A stretch of 64,000 nucleotides of DNA, from positions 3,906,001-3,970,000 of the forward strand of contig NZ_CP160403.1 in NCBI RefSeq assembly GCF_040782645.1, read 5' to 3'. The position numbers were made by a program, and so were the translations under genes. The notes under the pieces were generated by a model. The model had not been told where the DNA came from. It ran no database searches and saw only the letters and a list, made by a program, of their open reading frames with translations. This document shows, one piece after another, positions 58,287-64,000 of this stretch. Within the stretch, counting starts at the first letter, position 1. Each line of letters opens with the position of its first letter. This DNA comes from Streptomyces sp. HUAS ZL42. GTDB taxonomy: Bacteria > Actinomycetota > Actinomycetes > Streptomycetales > Streptomycetaceae.

Positions 58287-59636
58287 GTGCCCGCACCCAA
58301 GAAGACCGCCAGGCGAACCCTGCTGGTCACCTCCGCGTCCCTGGCGTCTCTGGCGTCCCTCGCGTCCGTCACGCTGACCGCGCCCGCCGCGGTCGCCGCG
58401 CCGAGCCCGTCTCCTTCGACTTCGAGTTCTGCTTCGGCTTCGGCTTCGGCTTCGGCTTCGAAGAGCCCGTCGGCCACGCCTCCGGCGAACATGTCGACCG
58501 TGGGCGGCGCCCGCCTCGGGCAGCCGGGCGCGCAGGTCACTCTGTCCAACGGTGCGCCGGTGCTGCCGAAGGACCTCACGGCCCGCTCGTGGATCGTCGC
58601 GGACGCCGAGTCCGGCGAGGTGCTGGCCGCGCAGAACGCCCACTGGCGGCTGCCCCCCGCGAGCACCCTGAAGATGCTCTTCGCCGACACGTTGCTGCCG
58701 AGGTTCCCCAGGACCACGGCCCACAAGGTCGTCCCCTCCGACCTGGCCGGCATCGGGTCCGGCTCCAGCATGGTCGGGATAAAGGAGAACGAGACCTACA
58801 CGGTCCACGACCTGTGGCTCGGTGTCTTCCTGCGCTCGGGCAACGACGCCGTGCACGTGCTGTCCGCGATGAACGGCGGGGTCGCCAACACCGTCAAGGA
58901 GATGAACGAGCACGCCGAGGAACTCCAGGCCCTCGACACTCACGTGGTCAGCCCCGACGGCTACGACGCCTCCGGGCAGGTGTCGTCGGCGTACGACCTC
59001 ACCCTGTTCGCCCGCTCCGGGCTGCAGAAGGCGGACTTCCGGGAGTACTGCTCGACCGTGCGGGCCAAGTTCCCGGGCGAGACGAAGAAGAACAAGAAGG
59101 GCAAGTCGACCCGCGGGACCTTCGAGATCCAGAACACCAACCGGCTGCTGACCGGCGACTACGACATCTCCCAGTACCAGGGCATCGCGGGCGTCAAGAA
59201 CGGCAACACCACCAACGCCGGAGCCACCTTCACCGGTGTCGCCGAGCGCAACGGCAAGGTGCTGCTCGTCACGGTCATGAATCCGGAGAAGAACGACCAC
59301 AACGAGGTCTACAAGGAGACAGCCGCCCTCTTCGACTGGGGTTTCCAGGCGGCCGGGAAGGTGACCCCGGTGGGAGAGCTGGTCGCGCCGAAGAGTGCCG
59401 CGCAGGCCGACGCCCAGCCCGGCGCGAACCCCTCCCCCGGCCAGGCGGGCGGCACCGGGAACGGCAAGGCGTCGGCCACTCCGGTCGCGACCGCCGCGGC
59501 CGGGAACGGCTCCGGTGGCATGGGGATCGCGCTGGCGATCACCGGCGGCCTGCTGGTACTGCTCCCAGCAGGCGCGTACGTGGTCAACCGCCGCTGGCCG
59601 CTGCCGGATCTGGTGCGTCGCCGGAGCCGTTCCTGA
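58287..59636 (+). CDS. D-alanyl-D-alanine carboxypeptidase (S11 family penicillin-binding protein)
   Basis: Exported low-molecular-weight PBP of 449 residues trimming the terminal D-Ala from peptidoglycan stem peptides. A signal peptide with LASLASLASVTLTAPAAVAA is followed by a Ser/Ala low-complexity linker. The catalytic motifs are STLK (about 125), SGN (about 183) and the third box as KNG (VKNGNTTNAG, about 303) in place of the common KTG. The C-terminus has a spacer and a final membrane helix (GIALAITGGLLVLLPAGAYV) with Arg-rich tail. The GTG start lacks a strong ribosome site. Its end overlaps the convergent YihY gene by 53 bp. Confidence 0.92.
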   Translation: MPAPKKTARRTLLVTSASLASLASLASVTLTAPAAVAAPSPSPSTSSSASASASASASKSPSATPPANMSTVGGARLGQPGAQVTLSNGAPVLPKDLTARSWIVADAESGEVLAAQNAHWRLPPASTLKMLFADTLLPRFPRTTAHKVVPSDLAGIGSGSSMVGIKENETYTVHDLWLGVFLRSGNDAVHVLSAMNGGVANTVKEMNEHAEELQALDTHVVSPDGYDASGQVSSAYDLTLFARSGLQKADFREYCSTVRAKFPGETKKNKKGKSTRGTFEIQNTNRLLTGDYDISQYQGIAGVKNGNTTNAGATFTGVAERNGKVLLVTVMNPEKNDHNEVYKETAALFDWGFQAAGKVTPVGELVAPKSAAQADAQPGANPSPGQAGGTGNGKASATPVATAAAGNGSGGMGIALAITGGLLVLLPAGAYVVNRRWPLPDLVRRRSRS

Positions 59637-60582
59637 GGGAGGGGCTGCGGGGCTTCTCCGGCTTCTTCGGCTCCGCCGGTTTTTCCGGCTCCGCCGGTTC
59701 CTCCGGTTTCTCCGGCTCCTCGAGGAGTTCGACCTCTTTGCTCTGCGTCGCCGTCCAGGCCGCGCAGAACAGCACCAGCTTCGCGGTGAAGTTGATCCAC
59801 AGCAGCAGGGCCACGGGGACGCCGAACGCGCCGTACATGCTCTTCGTGGCCACGCCCTGCAGATAGCCGCTCAGCAGCAGCTTGAGCAGTTCAAAACCGA
59901 CCGCGCCGGTCAGCGCGGCCACGACGAGGCGGCGGCGCTGCGGTTCGACGCCGGGCAGCAGGGTGAGGACGTACAGCAGAAGCAGGAAGTCGGCGAGTAC
60001 GGCGACGAGGAACGCGGCGATGTGCAGCAGTACTCCGCCCCAGCCGCCCTCGTCGATGCCCATCTGCCGGGTGATCCAGCCGACCATCGCGGAGGCGACC
60101 GTGGACGCGGCGAGCGTGACGAGAACGGCGCCGCCCAGCCCGACCAGGATGCCCGCGTCCTTCGCCTTGCGCAGGACCGGGTTCTCCTCGTCGTCCTCCA
60201 GCTCCCACACCGCGCGCAGGCACTCGCGCATCGACCCGGCCCAGCCGATGCCGGTGAACAGCAGGACCGCTCCCGCGATGAGGCCGATCGCGCCGGCGTT
60301 CTGGGCAAGGCCGGCGATGTCGAGCTGCTCGGAGATGCCGGGCACCTGCTCGGCGATCTTGTCCTGCAGTTTGTCCTGCTGCTTCGTGCTGAGCGTCGCG
60401 GCCGCGATGGCGGCCGCCACCGTCAGCAGCGGGAAGAGCGCGACGAAGCTGGTGAACGTCATCGCGGCCGCCAGCCGCGTCCACTTCACCCGGTCCAGAC
60501 GCTCGAACGACCGCCACGCGTGCGTGGCCGTCAGGCGCGCCATCAGCGGCCCGACGACGGGGAGCTTCTTCAGCCAGTCCAT
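59584..60582 (-). CDS. YihY/virulence factor BrkB family membrane protein
   Basis: Integral membrane protein of 332 residues with six or so helices, including WTRLAAAMTFTSFVALFPLL, NAGAIGLIAGAVLLFTGIGW and LIRRL-type loops seen as ECLRAVWELEDDEENPVLRK. The domain opening RVKWTRLAAAMTFTSFVALFP fits the BrkB/YihY family. The tail is a run of Glu/Pro/Lys units (EEPEKPEEPAEPEKPAEPKK). It begins 13 bp inside the end of the GtrA gene and shares 53 bp with the end of the carboxypeptidase gene on the other strand. Family members were once called RNase BN; transport roles are suspected. Confidence 0.9.
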   Translation of the reverse strand: MDWLKKLPVVGPLMARLTATHAWRSFERLDRVKWTRLAAAMTFTSFVALFPLLTVAAAIAAATLSTKQQDKLQDKIAEQVPGISEQLDIAGLAQNAGAIGLIAGAVLLFTGIGWAGSMRECLRAVWELEDDEENPVLRKAKDAGILVGLGGAVLVTLAASTVASAMVGWITRQMGIDEGGWGGVLLHIAAFLVAVLADFLLLLYVLTLLPGVEPQRRRLVVAALTGAVGFELLKLLLSGYLQGVATKSMYGAFGVPVALLLWINFTAKLVLFCAAWTATQSKEVELLEEPEKPEEPAEPEKPAEPKKPEKPRSPSLRNGSGDAPDPAAASGG

Positions 60583-61049
60583 GATCCGACTCTGCCCTCG
60601 CTGCGGAACACCAACGTGCGAGTACCCCAGAACCGCAGGACAGTGGCGAGCGCCATGCCGATTCCGGCACCGGAGACGGTGTCCGCGCGCCGCGAGGTGA
60701 GTCCGAGGCCGTAGTGGCTGACGGCGAGGCAGAGGAGCTGGACGAGGGCGCCGGCGACGTTCACCGCGAAGAAGACCGCGTACGGGCGCAGGCCGCGGGG
60801 TTTCGTGCCCCGGTAGGTGCCGAGCGCGTTGCCCGCGTACGCCACCGAGCAGCCCGCCACGAAGGACAGCACCTTGGCGGTGAGCGGGCCGAGGCCGGCC
60901 GGGCCGCGGAGGTATGTGAACAGCGCCAGGTCGGCGGCGTAGGCGAGGAGGCCGACGGTGGCGAAGCCGAGTAACTCGCGGGCGCGTGGGGGGCTGGGCC
61001 GGGCCGTCCGGCTCGGGGCGGGGCGCCGGGTGGCTCGGCTCGCGGTCAC
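60570..61049 (-). CDS. GtrA family membrane protein
   Basis: Four-helix membrane protein of 159 residues. The block ELLGFATVGLLAYAADLALF opens the domain, and SFVAGCSVAYAGNALGTYRG and GIGMALATVLRFWGTRTLVF are family blocks. GtrA proteins are thought to help move polyprenyl-phosphate-linked sugars across the membrane. GTG 61049 overlaps the end of the UbiA gene (GTGA, 4 bp). Placement with decaprenyl-phosphate sugar genes supports a role in flipping the lipid-linked pentose, as proposed for the mycobacterial counterpart. Confidence 0.85.
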   Translation of the reverse strand: MTASRATRRPAPSRTARPSPPRARELLGFATVGLLAYAADLALFTYLRGPAGLGPLTAKVLSFVAGCSVAYAGNALGTYRGTKPRGLRPYAVFFAVNVAGALVQLLCLAVSHYGLGLTSRRADTVSGAGIGMALATVLRFWGTRTLVFRSEGRVGSWTG

Positions 61050-62029
61050 CAATTGGCCACCGCCAGCCCGTACATCGCCAGCCACACCAGGCCGATCAGG
61101 GCGAGCGCGCGGTCGCGCAGGACCACTTCCTCGGGCTCGCCCGCGGTGCCGCGGTCGGCGAAGACCGCGTACCGCAGGACGGCCAGGATGAACGCGACCA
61201 TGGACAGCTGACGCCAGGGGAGGACGCTGGTGTGCGGGACGCCACCCTCCTCAAGGGCCCACAGGCAGTAGCCGAGCACGGCGACGCCCGCTGCCAGCTG
61301 CCAGACGAAGCGCAGGTAGCCGGTGGTGTATTCGGTGAGCAACGCGCGCGTGGCGCCCGCCTTTCCGGCCATCTGGACCGCTTCGGAGTAGCGCTTGGCC
61401 GACACCATGAACAGCGCGCCGAACCCTGTGGTGATCAGGAACCAGCGTGACAGCGGGATGCCGAGGGCGAGTCCGCCGACCATCGCCCGCATGAGGAAGC
61501 CGGTGGTGACGACGACGAGGTCGACGACCAGGACGTGCTTGAGGCTGACGCAGTACGCCAGTTGCATGCCGACGTACGCGGTCAGCAGCGCCGAGACGAA
61601 AGGCGAGGTCAGCCAGGCCGCTGCGGCTGGGGCGAGGACCGCCAGTGCGCCTCCGACGGCGTAGGCGACGGGCACCGGGACCTGTCCGGCGGCGACCGGG
61701 CGGTGCCGTTTGGTGGGGTGGGCGCGGTCGGCGTCCGCGTCGCGGGCGTCGTTGATCAGGTAGACGGCGGCGGCGCAGGCCGTGAACAGCGCGAAGACGA
61801 GGGTCAGTTGGGTGAGGGCGTGGCGTGAGAAGAGCTGACCGGCGGCGGCGGGGGCGGCGACGACCAGGACGTTTTTCACCCATTGCTTGGGGCGTGCCGT
61901 TCTGAGGAGGCCTCCGAGGAGCGCGCCTCTTCGGCGGGGTGGTGCGGGGTGTCGCGGAGGCGTGCGCTGTTCCAGGAGGCCGGTTTCCCGGATGCGCGCG
62001 CCTTTCGTGAGGGGCGCTGTCTCAGTCAT
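61046..62029 (-). CDS. Decaprenyl-phosphate phosphoribosyltransferase (UbiA superfamily, Rv3806c type)
   Basis: Polytopic membrane prenyltransferase of 327 residues transferring 5-phosphoribose from PRPP to a polyprenyl phosphate. The first Asp-rich motif is LINDARDADADRAHPTKRHR, and the sequence before it (TARPKQWVKNVLVVAAPAAA) is typical of the DPPR synthase branch. The second polar loop includes VSAKRYSEAVQMAGKAGA. Start ATG 62029 overlaps the end of the PAP2 gene by 8 bp. It forms one tight run with PAP2 upstream and GtrA/YihY downstream. Confidence 0.9.
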   Translation of the reverse strand: MTETAPLTKGARIRETGLLEQRTPPRHPAPPRRRGALLGGLLRTARPKQWVKNVLVVAAPAAAGQLFSRHALTQLTLVFALFTACAAAVYLINDARDADADRAHPTKRHRPVAAGQVPVPVAYAVGGALAVLAPAAAAWLTSPFVSALLTAYVGMQLAYCVSLKHVLVVDLVVVTTGFLMRAMVGGLALGIPLSRWFLITTGFGALFMVSAKRYSEAVQMAGKAGATRALLTEYTTGYLRFVWQLAAGVAVLGYCLWALEEGGVPHTSVLPWRQLSMVAFILAVLRYAVFADRGTAGEPEEVVLRDRALALIGLVWLAMYGLAVANW

Positions 62030-62612
62030 GAGCGCCCCCTGCCGCACTGAATGCGCTCCCCGTCACGCTGAATGCGCTCGTCACGCTGAATGCGCTTCCT
62101 CTCGCGCTGAATACGCCCCCTGTCATCCAACGCGCTCCCATGCACGCCGTCAGCGCGCCCAGGGCCGCGCCCGCCGCCACGTCCGAGGGGTAATGGACGC
62201 CGACGACCAGGCGCGAGAGGCACATCGCGGCAGCGAGCGGCGGGATCACACGCGCCCCGAGCGCCCCGTAGGCGACGGCGGCGGCCGCGGCGGAGGTGGC
62301 GTGCGAGCTCGGAAAGGAGTGCCGGCCGACGGTGCGCACCAGAGGCTCGACATGCGTGGGGCGCGGACGGCGCACGATCCGTTTCACACCCATGCTCGCG
62401 AGGTGCGCGCCCGCAGTGAGCGCCGTCCCGCGCAACCAGGCGCCGCGCCGTGCGCCGTCCACGGCGGCTCCGGCGAGGCCCGCCGCGAGCCACAGCGCGC
62501 CGTGCTCGCCCGCCCAGGACAGGGCGCGCGCGACCCCGGCGACGCGCGGGTCGGTTCCGCAGGCCCGAAGCGCCGAAAGGATTCGGTGGTCCATGTCGTC
62601 GAGTTCGTCCAT
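62022..62612 (-). CDS. PAP2 family phosphatase (decaprenylphosphoryl-phosphoribose phosphatase candidate)
   Basis: Membrane phosphatase of 196 residues. The three acid-phosphatase motifs are present: KRIVRRPRP, GRHSFPSSHATSA and SRLVVGVHYPSDVAAG. In mycobacteria the neighbour of the phosphoribosyltransferase (Rv3807c) is proposed to remove the 5-phosphate from the lipid-linked ribose, and the same is likely here. The C-terminus carries an extra repetitive tail with SAFSVT/SAFS units, encoded by imperfect 18-20 bp repeats at 62044-62120. It is divergent from DprE1. Confidence 0.87.
   Translation of the reverse strand: MDELDDMDHRILSALRACGTDPRVAGVARALSWAGEHGALWLAAGLAGAAVDGARRGAWLRGTALTAGAHLASMGVKRIVRRPRPTHVEPLVRTVGRHSFPSSHATSAAAAAVAYGALGARVIPPLAAAMCLSRLVVGVHYPSDVAAGAALGALTACMGARWMTGGVFSARGSAFSVTSAFSVTGSAFSAAGGAHD
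62044..62120. repeat. Imperfect 18-20 bp tandem repeats in the PAP2 gene tail
   Basis: Four imperfect units with the core GCTGAATGCGCT encode the SAFSVT-type C-terminal tail of the phosphatase. The repeat is outside the conserved enzyme fold. Confidence 0.75.
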
Positions 62613-62715
62613 GTGGACTCACTGTTCACGTCAACACCGCAGGAACTCCGGCAATATTGGGCGACATCCCATTAATCACCCATTTCGGGGAGGGATTGGA
62701 TGTTAGGAAACTAAC

Positions 62716-64000
62716 GTGGCGCAGCAGGGCGATACGGTCGCCGACATGTCCGCCGACACCGTTTCCGTCACGGGATGGGGCCGCACCGCCCCCACCGCAG
62801 CCCGTCTGATCCGCCCACGGACGTACGAGGAGGCCGTGGACGCGGTACGGGACTGCGGGGCCCGCGGCGGCATCCCCAGGGGGCTCGGGCGGGCGTACGG
62901 GGACGCGGCACAGAACGCCGGCGGGGCGGTGCTCGACATGACGGGCCTGGACCGCATCCACGTGATCGACGCCGCGGGCGGCACCGTGCTGTGCGACGCG
63001 GGCGTCTCCCTGCACCGGCTGATGGAGGTGCTGCTGCCGCTCGGCTGGTTCGTCCCGGTCACCCCCGGCACCCGCTATGTGACCGTCGGCGGGGCGATCG
63101 GGGCGGACATCCACGGCAAGAACCACCATGGGTCGGGTTCCTTCTCCCGCCACGTCCTCTCGCTCGAACTGCTCACCGCGGACGGCGTGATCCACACCGT
63201 CGGCCGCGACACTCCCTTGTTCGACGCGACGACGGGCGGCATGGGCCTGACGGGAGTGATCCTGACGGCGACGCTCCGGCTCCTGCCGGTCGAGACGTCC
63301 CTCATGTCGGTCGACACCGAGCGCGCCACCGACCTCGACGACCTGATGGCCCGCCTGACCGCCGCCGACCACCGCTACCGCTACTCGGTCGCGTGGATCG
63401 ACCTGCTGGCGCGCGGCGCGGCGACGGGCCGCGCGGTGCTGACGCGCGGCGACCACGCGCCGCTCGACGCGCTGCCCACGCGCGCGCGTAGAACCCCGTT
63501 GTCCTTCCGCCCGTCCCGGCTCCCGGCCGCACCGGCCTTCCTCCCGCAGGGCCTGCTCAACCGCGGAACCGTGGGCCTGTTCAACGAGCTCTGGTACCGA
63601 AGAGCGCCACGCGCGCGTGCCGGTCAACTGCAGAAGATCTCCACCTTCTTCCACCCCCTGGACGGGGTTCCGCACTGGAACCGCGTCTACGGCAGCGGCG
63701 GCTTCGTGCAGTACCAGTTCGTCGTCGGGCACGGCCAGGAGGACACCCTGCGCCGCATCGTGCGGCGCATCTCCCAGCGCCGGTGCCCGTCCTTCCTGGC
63801 CGTCCTCAAACGCTTCGGGGACGCCGACCCGGGCTGGCTGTCCTTCCCGGTGCCCGGCTGGACCCTGGCCCTGGACATCCCGGCCGGGCTGCCGGGCCTC
63901 GGTTCCCTCCTCGACGAACTGGACGAGGAGGTCGCCGCCGCCGGCGGACGCGTCTACCTGGCCAAGGACTCCCGCCTGCGGCCCGAACTGCTCGACGCGA
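62716..64000 (+). CDS. dprE1: Decaprenylphosphoryl-beta-D-ribose 2-oxidase (partial)
   Basis: FAD-dependent oxidase that starts epimerisation of lipid-linked ribose to arabinose, cut off by the window end after about 428 residues. Visible blocks: VTGWGRTAPTAARLIRPRTY, GLGRAYGDAAQNAGG, VTVGGAIGADIHGKNHHGSG (FAD site), YGSGGFVQYQFVVG, PVPGWTLALDIPAG and YLAKDSRLRPE, the last with the substrate-site Lys. At the place of the mycobacterial benzothiazinone-target Cys (ICVDFP) this protein has Ala (LALDIP, about residue 383). GTG 62716 has AGGA 7 nt upstream; ATG 62746 is possible. It is divergent from the PAP2/UbiA run. Confidence 0.92.
   Translation, partial: MAQQGDTVADMSADTVSVTGWGRTAPTAARLIRPRTYEEAVDAVRDCGARGGIPRGLGRAYGDAAQNAGGAVLDMTGLDRIHVIDAAGGTVLCDAGVSLHRLMEVLLPLGWFVPVTPGTRYVTVGGAIGADIHGKNHHGSGSFSRHVLSLELLTADGVIHTVGRDTPLFDATTGGMGLTGVILTATLRLLPVETSLMSVDTERATDLDDLMARLTAADHRYRYSVAWIDLLARGAATGRAVLTRGDHAPLDALPTRARRTPLSFRPSRLPAAPAFLPQGLLNRGTVGLFNELWYRRAPRARAGQLQKISTFFHPLDGVPHWNRVYGSGGFVQYQFVVGHGQEDTLRRIVRRISQRRCPSFLAVLKRFGDADPGWLSFPVPGWTLALDIPAGLPGLGSLLDELDEEVAAAGGRVYLAKDSRLRPELLDA

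Noticed and set aside
1..64000. tRNA, rRNA, insertion sequences, integrases or attachment sites
   Set aside because: Reading through the intergenic regions I saw no tRNA-like cloverleaf, no rRNA, and no transposase or integrase gene. The accessory island therefore has no visible mobilisation genes in this window.

Overview
The window is high-GC actinobacterial DNA, almost certainly a Streptomyces chromosome. Third-codon positions are strongly G/C, GTG starts and AAGGAGG-type ribosome sites are common, and the gene order closely resembles what I recall of the Streptomyces coelicolor core region around SCO4843-SCO4885, read in reverse (nucleoside-type ABC lipoprotein, polysialyltransferase-like locus, methylmalonyl-CoA mutase, ECF sigma pairs, succinate dehydrogenase, D-Ala-D-Ala carboxypeptidase, DprE1). 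The synteny is from memory, not a search.

Left part (1-5600): the end of an ABC transporter operon (ATPase, BmpA-type lipoprotein), an M20 amidohydrolase, a methyltransferase, then about 1 kb without genes that is dominated by a near-perfect 450-bp tandem duplication. Cell-wall polymer locus (5600-16500): an acylneuraminate/Kdn-type pathway. It has a sugar-acid synthase, a cytidylyltransferase fused to a HAD phosphatase, two other glycosyltransferases, an O-acyltransferase, and two paralogous GT2 plus polysialyltransferase cassettes in opposite orientation. Together they would make, activate, polymerise and acylate a nonulosonic-acid wall glycopolymer, probably the teichulosonic (Kdn) acid described in S. 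coelicolor.

Middle (16600-31700): a TetR repressor with two operators facing an FAD monooxygenase, an Uma2 nuclease, a B12-dependent mutase large subunit, an L,D-transpeptidase lipoprotein, two tandem paralogous ECF-sigma/membrane-protein pairs next to a pair of paralogous small proteins, DUF1877 and other small proteins, a secreted GH20 hexosaminidase, and an OHCU-decarboxylase-like protein lacking its usual catalytic motif. Then comes sdhCDAB (31900-35330), ending in a 28-bp perfect hairpin.

Accessory island (35395-48500): a 2272-residue secreted RHS protein with a C-terminal PD-(D/E)XK nuclease-like tip, a DUF1877 gene placed as its immunity gene, a divergent large secreted DNRLRE/FG-GAP protein, and a scatter of gene remnants (quinone oxidoreductase, DCC protein) around a second Uma2 gene. 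Right part (48500-64000): a TetR/MMPL pair, an OmpR-type two-component system, an RsbW-like ATPase, a family 5 solute-binding protein, a metallophosphoesterase, a D-Ala-D-Ala carboxypeptidase, a YihY protein, and a decaprenyl-phosphoryl-ribose pathway cluster (GtrA, UbiA-type phosphoribosyltransferase, PAP2 phosphatase, and DprE1, which runs off the end).
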